A stretch of 64,000 bases of DNA from UBA11740 sp049273695 (lineage in GTDB: Bacteria > Acidobacteriota > Blastocatellia > Pyrinomonadales > Pyrinomonadaceae). The position numbers were made by a program, and so were the translations under genes. Where the stretch lies: contig JBASRE010000059.1 in assembly GCA_049273695.1 (NCBI GenBank), positions 62,001-126,000 on the forward strand, read 5' to 3'. Positions 19,075 to 27,386 of this stretch are shown here, piece by piece (position 1 is the stretch's first letter; the number at the start of each line of letters is the position of its first letter). The notes beneath the pieces are model-generated. The model made no database searches and was not told the DNA's origin. It worked only from the letters and a program-made list of their open reading frames with translations.

Positions 19075-19731
19075 TTAAGACACCTTTTTCATTTTCAAAG
19101 CCGCATGGCCTGTTAATTTGATTGATGTAAATTGATCGAGCGGTTGAGTCAGATCGAAATCAAGAACTCCCCAAAACAGCATCGAGTACACAACCTGCGC
19201 AGCCACCCCTTTAGACTTGAAGAATGCAATCAGGTCACCCAGCTCAACGTCGGCGAACTGCTTTTCTTGGAAAAACTGCCGGCATAACAACTGGTGTTGC
19301 GGCAGAACCGGCGTACGCGCGTACTTCCATAATTTCTTAACGTTGTCCAATCTGGGCTGCTGGCGAATCACTTGATCGGTAACGACTAAGTATTCGTATC
19401 CTTCGTCCTGACAAACCGATGTCGCTATTCGAAAGAGGCTGTCGAACTTGCCGCTGTCCACTTGGTCTTGAGATTTGACCTCAACGAGCTGTTTTCTTGA
19501 ACCGCGGTGCACCTCAAGATCGGGGGTGTAAAAGTGAGTCTTGCCGTTAAGAACGTAGCGGACTTTGAGCGGTTGTTCGCGCCAGAAAGTCACGAGCGGA
19601 TCAAAATCGAGGAGATACATTTCGTCTCGCTCAAGTAGTGATTCGTACCAAGCGACAAGGCCGGTCTTTACGCTGAAGAACTTCCCAATGTTCTTCTGCG
19701 CCCCATAGCGTGGAATTTTTCGTACTGGCAT
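19075..19731 (-). CDS. tnsA: TnsA-type transposon endonuclease
   Basis: Residues show the restriction-enzyme-like fold of TnsA, which cuts the 5' ends so the element moves by cut-and-paste. The expected active-site residues are present: Glu in YESLLERD, Asp in YTPDLEV and Glu/Lys in QLVEVKSQ. I chose the ATG at 19731 (MPVRKIPR), the usual family start, with GGAG about ten bases upstream; the longer frame to 19827 adds 32 residues that do not fit the family. It has 218 residues, close to the family norm. Its presence separates this element from TnsA-less, cointegrate-forming relatives. Confidence 0.9.
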   Translation of the reverse strand: MPVRKIPRYGAQKNIGKFFSVKTGLVAWYESLLERDEMYLLDFDPLVTFWREQPLKVRYVLNGKTHFYTPDLEVHRGSRKQLVEVKSQDQVDSGKFDSLFRIATSVCQDEGYEYLVVTDQVIRQQPRLDNVKKLWKYARTPVLPQHQLLCRQFFQEKQFADVELGDLIAFFKSKGVAAQVVYSMLFWGVLDFDLTQPLDQFTSIKLTGHAALKMKKVS

Positions 19732-19880
19732 CGTTAATAAACTCCGCACCATTCTTGCAATGGTCTTCAGAAGCCTGCCGCACATTTTCGAAAGAACGGA
19801 AATTCTTATGTTGGACTTTTCGCTCACGTCTCAGAGACAGGACGAGAGCGCGCCGAATTTCAGAGATCGGGCTCAAATGA

Positions 19881-19899
19881 GGTGACATTTTTGGCGACA
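19881..19899. other. candidate transposon right end
   Basis: Read inward toward tnsA from 19899 the sequence is TGTCGCCAAAAATGTCACC. A TGT terminus beside tnsA, with a nearby inverted copy of its own core (GTGACA / GGCGACA), is what Tn7-like right ends usually look like. I could not find repeated TnsB-site arrays or a matching target duplication, so this is only a candidate. Confidence 0.3.
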
Positions 19900-19910
19900 C
19901 TGGAATCCGC

Positions 19911-19934
19911 AACTAATTAACTGTTTAGCTAGTT
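19911..19934. promoter_or_regulatory. imperfect palindrome between tnsA and the XRE gene
   Basis: AACTAATTAAC and TTTAGCTAGTT form an imperfect inverted repeat (8 of 11 positions) 46 bases before the XRE start, in the divergent region with tnsA. Its place and symmetry fit an operator for the XRE protein, which could repress both itself and the transposition genes. Binding is inferred. Confidence 0.35.
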
Positions 19935-19979
19935 GGCAGCAGTCGATGATTTTTTTGTGGAAACTGAAAGGTATTGATT

Positions 19980-20594
19980 ATGCCGAGACGAACTCAGACA
20001 GAGACAAAACATGATTACATGTATGGCCGGTGGCAAATCTTTGGAGAGTGGTTAACCCATCAAAGGCTTTTAGCGGGCTTTACACAGACGCAGGTGGCAC
20101 AGGCGATCGGCGTCTCGCGACGTCAATGGATAAGGTATGAATTGGGCGCTAAAGTTCCGGTGAAACGAATGGACCTTATGTCACGCGTTCTTAATATTCA
20201 TCCTGACAGGATGCTCGATAGAGCGGGTTACAGAACCTCTTTCAAGCGTCATGCGGTAAAAGAGCAACTTGGTCGGATTTCAGATCTATTGTCAGCGGGC
20301 CGATTACAGATGGCGATGCTCTCACTTTTGAAGCTTAACGATAGGATAATGGGGATCAAGGCTGCCGCGGGGCCACGGTTAGGCTTGAATGGCACCGACT
20401 ACACGCACGCCCTCGTGTTGCTAAACCGCCTGCCCACTTTGTATGTTGACTCGCTGCAGAACCTCATGCAGGAACGAACCAAGGATAGAGAAAAAAAGGA
20501 TAAAGAAATAAGAGACGAAAGCTATCTCAACGGCAAAAATCGCCTACGAAAGAAAACCAAAGATGTCATGTTATGGGGAGCGCCTAGCTTATGA
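19980..20594 (+). CDS. XRE-family transcriptional regulator, probably of the transposon
   Basis: The 204-residue protein has an XRE/Cro-type helix-turn-helix near residues 25-80 (LLAGFTQTQVAQAIGVSRRQ then RYELG). The C-terminal half is helical and ends in a highly charged stretch. I chose the ATG at 19980, preceded by AAAGG eight bases away; a TTG at 19974 adds two residues. It is divergent from tnsA across about 250 bases with a palindromic candidate operator. Tn7-like elements often carry such a regulator, but if the right end is at 19899 the gene would lie just outside the element. Confidence 0.75.
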   Translation: MPRRTQTETKHDYMYGRWQIFGEWLTHQRLLAGFTQTQVAQAIGVSRRQWIRYELGAKVPVKRMDLMSRVLNIHPDRMLDRAGYRTSFKRHAVKEQLGRISDLLSAGRLQMAMLSLLKLNDRIMGIKAAAGPRLGLNGTDYTHALVLLNRLPTLYVDSLQNLMQERTKDREKKDKEIRDESYLNGKNRLRKKTKDVMLWGAPSL

Positions 20595-20857
20595 ACCAAT
20601 TCTGCGCGCACTACATTCTTAAGGCGGCATAATCGAGGCGAGCCATCAGCGCTTAGAATTTTGATTAAAAGTTCCTCGAGGAGATCACTCAATAGATCCG
20701 CTGGCTCTTCTCGCCGTTCCTTCCGCGCGACCAGTTCTAGCACTGCTGGTCGCTCACGGCCAACACCAAAACTTCACGATCCTTAAAAAACGCGGAGTTG
20801 TCCGGCCGCGTGCGGCAAAGCCGCCGCCTTTTCGGCTGACCGCAACCACGAACTTAC

Positions 20858-21250
20858 CTAAAGCGCGGTTCGCATAATTACTAACGTCTCAATTACATCT
20901 GAGTCAATTTCATCTCGGTAGTTTTTGAAATCGACGATAATGAAATCTGCGCCAAAGCCGCTAAAAAACTCTTTCAAGAAAATCGATTTCCTCAGATTGC
21001 GAAACAGAGTATCGCGCCGCTGAACTCGGTCAGAGATGCCGGATAGTAGGGTGGTCTTATTAGTTCTCCTTTGTAATTCCGTTGGCAACTGTGACGTTTC
21101 TTGGCTTGAGAGTGCGAGGATTACCGCTTCCCGACCACTAATGTAGTCAGAGGAAACGGTATGGATGATTCTGGGGGATTGATCCATCGGCGAATGGCCA
21201 ATTACCCACTTCAGACATCTGCTACCGACGTTGCGTTTTGATGCCAGCAA
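20858..21250 (-). pseudogene. truncated protein with possible restriction-like (PD-ExK type) fold
   Basis: The 130-residue ORF ends in a segment (FGADFIIVDFKNYRDEID) that resembles the core strand of restriction-endonuclease-like folds, where an Asp/Glu-x-Lys pair follows hydrophobic residues. Such proteins normally continue well beyond this strand, whereas here the frame stops within about 20 residues, so the C-terminal part seems missing. It may be a remnant cut by an insertion near 20.86 kb. Family assignment is tentative and no partner gene is visible. Confidence 0.35.
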
Positions 21251-21403
21251 GTCTAGCTAGACGCAGAAGCAGAATAGGCCTGCCGACGGATCTGCGCGGG
21301 CTGCGCTAGGGCTAGTGGCGACTCTCGTAGCAATGCTCCGGAAGGATGCAAACCAAGGCCGTTCACAATAAGAGGGAATAACGTTCATGCTCCTCACCCC
21401 GCC

Positions 21404-21436
21404 GGTCCTCTCTCTTCGTGAGAGAGGACCGTTTTT
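21404..21436 (+). terminator. strong Rho-independent terminator upstream of tRNA-Ile
   Basis: An 11-bp perfect stem (GGTCCTCTCTC at 21404-21414 with GAGAGAGGACC at 21420-21430) closes a TTCGT loop and is followed by GTTTTTG on the plus strand. No clear plus-strand gene ends just before it, so it may end an unrecognised RNA in 21250-21400 or insulate the tRNA. Confidence 0.85.
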
Positions 21437-21621
21437 GTTCTGTGTTAAGCGACGGCGTCAACACTTTGAACCAGATAGGTGGTGGAACCTGAGTTCGGGT
21501 GCCCACAATTAATGTGCTTTCAAGTGTGAGGATTCTCGCCTAGCGATCACTATTTGTTCATTAGATCTGAACTCGAAACGATGGAAGCAGCACCAACAGT
21601 TCCGAGGCAAACAATGTTTTT

Positions 21622-21695
21622 GGGCGGATAGCTCAGTTGGTTAGAGCGCGGTCCTGATAAGGCCGAGGTCGAGAGTTCGACTCTCTCTCCGCCCA
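21622..21695 (+). tRNA. tRNA-Ile(GAT)
   Basis: A complete cloverleaf is visible: acceptor GGGCGGA/TCCGCCC, D-arm GCTC/GAGC, anticodon arm CGGTC/GGCCG with loop CTGATAA (anticodon GAT at 21656-21658), T-arm GAGAG/CTCTC with TTCGACT. The discriminator is A and the CCA end is not encoded. It lies 59 bases before an IleRS-like gene, a striking pairing of cognate genes. Confidence 0.97.
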
Positions 21696-21754
21696 CATAA
21701 ACTGATTGAAGCTGAATCCCGGCCAGGCAGGTATATCGCATCGTTGGGTAACGC

Positions 21755-24700
21755 ATGAACTATAAGTCGACTATCAACCTTCCACGCACGCCTTTCCCAA
21801 TGAAGGCGAATTTGCTTGAGAAGCAGGAAGAGATTCTGCGCCGCTGGCAGGCGCAGGACATCTACCATTCTATCTTGGAAGATCGTCGCGACGCGCAGCC
21901 TTTCATTATTCACGATGGTCCTCCTTACGCTTCCGGAGATGTTCATGTCGGCCTCGGCATGAACAAAATCCTGAAAGATTTCATTGCTAAGTACCAAACA
22001 ATGAAAGACCGCCGCGTGCCTTTCGTTCCTGGCTGGGATTGCCATGGACTGCCGATCGAACTCGAAGCTCTTAGAGAATTCGAAGCCACCGAAACGAGGC
22101 CATCGGCGGACGAAATACGCTTAGCCTGCGAGCAGCAGGCGTTTCGCTACGTGCGCGAACAAAAACGTCAGTTTCAGCTACTGGGAACATTTGCAGACTG
22201 GGACAGGCCCTACCTGACGATGAACCCTTCTTATGAAGCTGGAGTCCTGACGATTTTGCTCGACATGGTGGAGAAGGGTTACGTGTATCGCGACTTGCGC
22301 CCAATCAGTTGGTGTTACTCCTGCCGCACTGCACTGGCTGAGGCTGAAATTGAGTTCAGAAGCAGAGTCGGCCGCTCAATCTTCATATACTTTGAGGGCG
22401 GGGAATCTGTCGCCGCGTTATTTGGTGCTGCGGCGAAATCAGCGTCACTAGTTGCGTGGACCACAACGGCATGGAGCCTTCCGGGTAACGTGGCAATCGC
22501 TGCGCATCCGGCGCTTACCTACGCTGCCTTTGCTTGCGGTGAGGGCCGTACGCTGGTCTTGCTTGAATCGCTGGCTTCCGCTGTGTTTGAGCGTCTCGGA
22601 ATTACTGAATACCAGAAGCTGGGCAGTGTTAAGGGTAAGGATTTAGAAGGCCTATTCGTAAAGCACCCCCTGTTTGACTCTCGCATTCCGATCATTTCGG
22701 CTGATTACATCAGTGACAAATCGGGAACCGGGTTTGTTCATATAGCGCCGGGTCATGGCGCTGAAGATTTTAATGTCGCTCGCAAGTACAAGCTTGAGGT
22801 TCCGAGTCCGCTGGATGCCGAGGGACGGTTTAACTCTCAAGCCGGCAGCTTTGCCGGATTGAGCCTCAGCGACGGCGAAAAAGCGATCCTCGAATCAATG
22901 AAGCAGCATGGCTCGCTCGCGCTGCTCGACGAAACAGAGCACGAATATCCGCATTGCTGGCGCTGCGCAAATCCACTTATTACGCGAGCCACTGAGCAGT
23001 GGTTTGTGAAAATAGATCACGCCGAAAATCCGGGCGGCATGACTCTGCGCGACAAAGCTCTGCTGGAAACTGAGATCGTAAATTGGGTTCCTCCTGCGTC
23101 GCGCGCCCGCATTCGCGGCATGATCGAAAACCGGCCCGATTGGTGCATTTCGCGACAGCGGTTTTGGGGAGTACCCATTCCAGCCTTCCTTTGTCGAGCT
23201 TGCGGAAGAGCCATTCTTGATTCAGATCCCATCCGAAGGGTTCGCGACATCGTAGGGATTGAGGGCAGCGCGGCATGGTTTAAGCGGGATGTTGCAGATC
23301 TTCTGCCCGCCGGTTTTAGATGCCCTTCATGTGACGGTCAGGAGTTCGAGAAGGACAACAGCATTCTCGATGTGTGGTTCGAAGCGGGAACGAGCTGGCA
23401 GTCGGCGCTCGTCGCGGACCATCGGCTCAGTTTTCCGGCAGACCTTTGTGTCGAAGGCAGCGATCAGCATCGTGGCTGGTTCCAGCTTTCACTCTTTCCC
23501 GCGCTGGTCAACCGAGGCAAAGCTCCCTACAAATCGGTATTCACTCACGGTTTTGTCCTGAACGAGAATGGTGAAAGGATGAATCGGTCTCGCGGCGATT
23601 TTGTATCGCTGGCCGATGCGCTGAACAACGTTCCGGCTGATTCAATCCGTCTTTATTTCGCTTCCGTTGATGCATCTTCCGATATCCCGCTTTCGCTGAA
23701 AACGTTCAAAAAAGCCGAACCGATCTATCGCACGGTCCGCAATACTTTTCGTTTCTTGTTAGGGAATCTTTATGACTTTGTGCCAAGAGAGCATGCCGTT
23801 CATCTCGAAGATCTGCATAGTCTCGATCTTTGGGCTCTCTGTCGGTTTCACAAACTGATCGCCGCCGTAACGGATGATTTCTCCGCCTATCGCTTTCACA
23901 ACGCAATTCGAAAAATCCATGAGTTTTGCCTGGAAGACTTAAGCAAGTGGTACTTCGATTCGCTCAAGGATCGCTTGTACTGCGATGCACCGGAATCGGC
24001 ATTACGCCGTTCCTCTCAAACGGTCCTCAATTCGATCCTGCTGGGATTGGTTAAATTATTAAGCCCGGTAATGCCTTACACCTGCGACGAGGTTTGGTGG
24101 TTAACGCCTGCTCACGCTGATTGTTCCAGTGTTCACTTGAGCCGATGGCCAATGGCCGATAAGCAACTTCTTCAAAGCAGGCGTAGCACGGAAGCAGAGG
24201 AGACTTTTTCACGTTGGGTTCAGCTTCGCCGGTCAGTCACAATCGGGCTCGAAAAACTTCGCAAGAAAAAAGCGATTGGTTCGAGTGCTCAAGCACTCGT
24301 GCGCCTGCACGCGGAGAGCGGAATCAGATCATTACTTGGCAGCGCCACCCGTGCTGATCTGCGCGATTTTTTGATCGTGTCCGACATAGTTATCGAACAG
24401 GCTGCTGAAAATCTCGAACCGGTTACCGGACTCGACGGTGTTTACCTGAACGTCGCAGTGTCTCCTCACCCTGCATGTGCCCGATGCCGAAGACACGATC
24501 CAGCCGTTGGGACGAAGCCAAAATATCCGGACTTGTGTTCGCGATGTGCCGAGGTATTGGAGTTGAACAGGACGGCCGTCCTCGGTTCGCCAACTATTTC
24601 ATCGCCGATTACCCCAAACACGCGTCCCGCAGATCTGGCGAAATTTCTTCGAGCGCGTGACATACGGAAAGTTGCGATCCTGAACGAGGAAGGAAAGTGT

Positions 24701-26074
24701 AGCGCCTACTCATTGCACGCGCCGTCACAAGAGGTTCGGCCCGTGGAAGAGTTAAAGGCCCTTGCCGAACATGTCAACGCTTCACCTGATTTTCGACGGC
24801 ACGCGGGACTGCTGCTCGGGCTTGGCGAGCATACCGACGTGCTTTTTGGAATTGGCATCCATCATCTGAAGTACGGCACTCCTCTGGGTGGCACTCGGGA
24901 GGCGTCCTATGACCAAGTGAAAGATTTGTTAGACAACCTATTGCGCCTTTCGTGGGGCATGTCTGTCAAGAACGCGGTCGCTGAACTGCCACACGGGGGA
25001 GGCAAGTCGATCATTGACGCGTGCGGCTGGGACCTAAGCATCCATCGTGAGTTTCGACGAGAGATTTACCGTGACTTCGGTCAATTTACTGCGACTTTGT
25101 TCGGTCGGTACATCTGTGCGGAAGACATGAAAAATACCACTGCTGACACGCGCGAGATGCTATCCGCCTGCCGCCACGTAATGTGTTTGTCTCAGGGCGT
25201 GGGGGGCAGTGGCAATCCCAGCCGTTTCACTGCCCTGGCTGCCTGGGCTGCGGCCAAGGCAGGTTGGAAATCTCTTTCCGGGACTACTTCCTTCAAAGGC
25301 CTCACTATCGCGTTACAGGGTGCGGGAAATGTCGCGCGCAACATTGTGCCAATTCTGATCGAAGCTGATCCCGAGATTGGCAAGTTGGTGGTTGCGGATC
25401 TTAATTCGGAGGCTATAACCGCAATCCGAAACCTTCTGCTGAAGCGAGGCAAGGAAGGCCTGCTTGAAGTGGTGAGCTCCAAAGATTCGGCCGCTGCCGG
25501 CGGATCATACGTTGAGCGTGAAGATGAAACAGGGAAGCCATACGTCCTCTACACGCCGTGCGACATTCTGATTCCGGTGGCGGATGGCAAAGTCATCAAT
25601 CCCACGAATGTGCCACTGCTGAACTGCCGGCTGATTGTCCCAATTGCCAACAACGTCTACAGCGACAACGACGCAGTTGCGACCGCGATGTTGGAGCGCG
25701 GCATTGTCGACGTGGTTGAGAACAACGTCAACTGGGGCGGTGCGCTCGCGGCTGCCAGCGAGCTTTACGGCTACGACGAAGATAACGTCGCGGCGGCTTG
25801 CATTGAAGCCTATGACAAAACGCTTACGCTGCTCGAGCGTGCGAAGAAGGAGAACCGTCCACCGTGGTTGGTGCTGAAGGAAACTGCCTCACACCGCATC
25901 TTTGAAGAGAACCATCCAGTAGTAGGCGCCGCGCGCAATTACAAATTCATCGGCGACATCAACTGCGGCTTCAACGAATGGATCAAGGAGCGCTGGCTGC
26001 GCAACATCGTGGACGTCGAACCGGATCAGTTTGCGGCGTATGCGGTCGGGAAGGCGCAGACTGTTATTCAGTAA
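21755..26074 (+). CDS. IleRS-like synthetase fused to a leucine/valine-dehydrogenase-type domain
   Basis: One frame of 1439 codons joins two enzymes. Residues 1 to about 935 are a bacterial-type isoleucyl-tRNA synthetase: PFPMKANL start, HDGPPYASG with HVGL (64-67) in place of HIGH, editing-domain motifs (AWTTTAWSLPGN and GTGFVHIAPGHGAEDF), EGSDQHRGWF, and a zinc-finger end (CARC...CSRC). The KMSKS loop is degenerate: RMNRS at 608-612 lacks both lysines. After a ~60-residue linker, residues about 1000-1439 form an amino-acid dehydrogenase with GGTR, catalytic-Lys segment LPHGGGKSII and the NAD-fold motif GAGNVARN. A GTG at 24743 (codon 997) with AAGAGG eight bases before it could also make the dehydrogenase alone. 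The activity of the synthetase half is doubtful; the dehydrogenase looks intact. Confidence 0.88.
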   Translation: MNYKSTINLPRTPFPMKANLLEKQEEILRRWQAQDIYHSILEDRRDAQPFIIHDGPPYASGDVHVGLGMNKILKDFIAKYQTMKDRRVPFVPGWDCHGLPIELEALREFEATETRPSADEIRLACEQQAFRYVREQKRQFQLLGTFADWDRPYLTMNPSYEAGVLTILLDMVEKGYVYRDLRPISWCYSCRTALAEAEIEFRSRVGRSIFIYFEGGESVAALFGAAAKSASLVAWTTTAWSLPGNVAIAAHPALTYAAFACGEGRTLVLLESLASAVFERLGITEYQKLGSVKGKDLEGLFVKHPLFDSRIPIISADYISDKSGTGFVHIAPGHGAEDFNVARKYKLEVPSPLDAEGRFNSQAGSFAGLSLSDGEKAILESMKQHGSLALLDETEHEYPHCWRCANPLITRATEQWFVKIDHAENPGGMTLRDKALLETEIVNWVPPASRARIRGMIENRPDWCISRQRFWGVPIPAFLCRACGRAILDSDPIRRVRDIVGIEGSAAWFKRDVADLLPAGFRCPSCDGQEFEKDNSILDVWFEAGTSWQSALVADHRLSFPADLCVEGSDQHRGWFQLSLFPALVNRGKAPYKSVFTHGFVLNENGERMNRSRGDFVSLADALNNVPADSIRLYFASVDASSDIPLSLKTFKKAEPIYRTVRNTFRFLLGNLYDFVPREHAVHLEDLHSLDLWALCRFHKLIAAVTDDFSAYRFHNAIRKIHEFCLEDLSKWYFDSLKDRLYCDAPESALRRSSQTVLNSILLGLVKLLSPVMPYTCDEVWWLTPAHADCSSVHLSRWPMADKQLLQSRRSTEAEETFSRWVQLRRSVTIGLEKLRKKKAIGSSAQALVRLHAESGIRSLLGSATRADLRDFLIVSDIVIEQAAENLEPVTGLDGVYLNVAVSPHPACARCRRHDPAVGTKPKYPDLCSRCAEVLELNRTAVLGSPTISSPITPNTRPADLAKFLRARDIRKVAILNEEGKCSAYSLHAPSQEVRPVEELKALAEHVNASPDFRRHAGLLLGLGEHTDVLFGIGIHHLKYGTPLGGTREASYDQVKDLLDNLLRLSWGMSVKNAVAELPHGGGKSIIDACGWDLSIHREFRREIYRDFGQFTATLFGRYICAEDMKNTTADTREMLSACRHVMCLSQGVGGSGNPSRFTALAAWAAAKAGWKSLSGTTSFKGLTIALQGAGNVARNIVPILIEADPEIGKLVVADLNSEAITAIRNLLLKRGKEGLLEVVSSKDSAAAGGSYVEREDETGKPYVLYTPCDILIPVADGKVINPTNVPLLNCRLIVPIANNVYSDNDAVATAMLERGIVDVVENNVNWGGALAAASELYGYDEDNVAAACIEAYDKTLTLLERAKKENRPPWLVLKETASHRIFEENHPVVGAARNYKFIGDINCGFNEWIKERWLRNIVDVEPDQFAAYAVGKAQTVIQ
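24731..24745 (+). promoter_or_regulatory. possible internal ribosome binding site and GTG start for the dehydrogenase domain
   Basis: AAGAGG (24729-24734) sits eight bases before an in-frame GTG at 24743, exactly at the linker between synthetase and dehydrogenase domains. Initiation here would give a 443-residue free dehydrogenase beside the fusion. No other ATG, GTG or TTG in the linker is as well placed. Confidence 0.4.
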
Positions 26075-26103
26075 ACCGGCATCGCTAATAACGGAGATTC
26101 CTC

Positions 26104-27378
26104 ATGTTATCTGCAACGGGACGAAAGCGGCTGGCTCGGAAAGAGAAATGGGTTAAGGTGCGCGATCTCGTTAAAGCTCCGTTTACTGGCATCGATCTGG
26201 AGAAAGAACTTGCCGATCTCGTCAAATCGATTCGATTCTCAGCTTTCAAAGTGGGTTTGGGCATCACCGCTGGGATCGCACTAATTGTACTTAGGCATTG
26301 GTGGGCTCCGATGAAAGGAGACAGCATTAAGGGTATTGTGGGCGAACATCTCGGTATGGGACTCATTGTTGCTGCTGTTGCCGTATTCGGCTACGAGTGG
26401 CGCAGTCAATCTAAGGAAGCTATGGAGTTAAGTAAACGGCTAGCGACATCAATTGATGACGTTAAGCAAGTCAAGAACGACTTTGCATTGGTTGACGGCC
26501 TCCTAACAATCCTGGAAGAGAAAGGGCTAGGTCAACTGGATACGGATCTCCGTTCCATGCTTGGAGAGAATTCGGGAAGTTTGGTAGCTGACTTCAAGCG
26601 GCTCGTACAATCCATCTTCAGAATTCAGAACCGCAGAACCTGGATAAATGAAGCTTACGTTGATTTCATTCAAAAACTCTTTAGCGAATATGTCGTCAAA
26701 AACGCTACTGAGTTGAGAAACATAAACGACGGTGGGACAGGGCATTTTATCCTTCCTTCAACGGCCGGCCTCACCGCGGACAACCTACTAGCAACGCACA
26801 TCAAAAAGGCCGTCGCTGGCGATTCATATGATGTGATTTCCGACATCGTTTCCTGGCGCGACAGCAAGCTTAAGGTTTTTGACAAAGAATCTCAGGAAGC
26901 TCTGGAAAGGGGTGTCACAATCCGGCGAGCGTTCAACTTTTTCCTTAGCGGTCATCCGGATTCGCGCGACTCGTCATTCAACGACACCTGTGGCAGAACG
27001 CTCCGAACTTTGGTGATTCACAAGGATGTGGCGGCCAACAGCAAAGGGAAATACCACGTCCGCTTCTTTTGGACAGAAGAGCTGAAGGAATTTCAAGAAT
27101 CAACTGATGCTTCTTATTCGCTAGATGCCCAGCACTGGCACTTTGGTTTGTTTAAGCGAAACACGGCACCTCAGGTTGTCACACGATTCAAGGTAGAAAA
27201 AACGAATCTTTCAGATATGGAGGTTAACTCTAACGAAAGTGACATTAGAGGAGACGCTGAAATATTCGAGATCTTCTGGGACGCCGCGACACGGTTGGAC
27301 GATGAATTGATAAAGAGACTTGATCTCTATCTAAAGGGAACTGCCCCTACATACGCGCTTGGACATAATGCGGATTAA
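26104..27378 (+). CDS. membrane-anchored protein of unknown function, paired with an FRG protein
   Basis: The 424-residue protein has two hydrophobic segments near residues 48-67 and 84-98 joined by a short loop, then a long soluble region of about 320 residues predicted to face the cytoplasm (coiled-coil-like near 100-170, mixed alpha/beta after). GGAG precedes the ATG by seven bases. No catalytic motif was recognised. Its stop is eight bases before the FRG-domain gene, so the two are very likely translated from one mRNA. A two-gene unit of membrane protein plus FRG protein resembles small defence cassettes, but that role is inferred. Confidence 0.65.
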   Translation: MLSATGRKRLARKEKWVKVRDLVKAPFTGIDLEKELADLVKSIRFSAFKVGLGITAGIALIVLRHWWAPMKGDSIKGIVGEHLGMGLIVAAVAVFGYEWRSQSKEAMELSKRLATSIDDVKQVKNDFALVDGLLTILEEKGLGQLDTDLRSMLGENSGSLVADFKRLVQSIFRIQNRRTWINEAYVDFIQKLFSEYVVKNATELRNINDGGTGHFILPSTAGLTADNLLATHIKKAVAGDSYDVISDIVSWRDSKLKVFDKESQEALERGVTIRRAFNFFLSGHPDSRDSSFNDTCGRTLRTLVIHKDVAANSKGKYHVRFFWTEELKEFQESTDASYSLDAQHWHFGLFKRNTAPQVVTRFKVEKTNLSDMEVNSNESDIRGDAEIFEIFWDAATRLDDELIKRLDLYLKGTAPTYALGHNAD

Positions 27379-27386
27379 TCGCGTCA

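Larger units (their letters stand above)
11673..19899 (-). mobile_element. Tn7-like transposon core (tnsA, tnsB, tnsC, two tniQ)
   Basis: Five minus-strand genes in the order endonuclease TnsA, transposase TnsB, AAA+ TnsC, long TniQ, short TniQ match the core of Tn7-like elements that cut and paste. The right-hand coordinate is a candidate end just upstream of tnsA: reading inward from 19899 the sequence is TGTCGCCAAAAATGTCACC, a TGT-start typical of this superfamily. The left-hand coordinate is simply the end of the last tniQ; the true left end is probably further left, in or beyond the decayed-gene stretch. No target-site duplication was matched, and no CRISPR array or cas gene accompanies it. 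tnsB is frame-shifted, so the element may be inactive in this assembly. Confidence 0.8.

Noticed and set aside
11673..19899. CRISPR-associated transposon
   Set aside because: Two TniQ proteins suggested it, but no cas gene and no repeat-spacer array is present in the window.
20522..20743. Minus-strand GTG ORF (73 codons) overlapping the XRE gene end
   Set aside because: Some coding character, but it is antisense to a clear gene, starts with GTG without a ribosome binding site and has no known motif.
21250..21403. Possible SRP-like RNA around a CCGGAAGG segment before the terminator
   Set aside because: The flanking bases do not match the conserved SRP helix-8 loops and no long closing stem was found.
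21475..21510. GGTGGAACC resembling a T-box core before the tRNA and IleRS genes
   Set aside because: The tRNA gene lies between it and the synthetase, no specifier loop or antiterminator pairing was found, and the terminator is on the wrong side.
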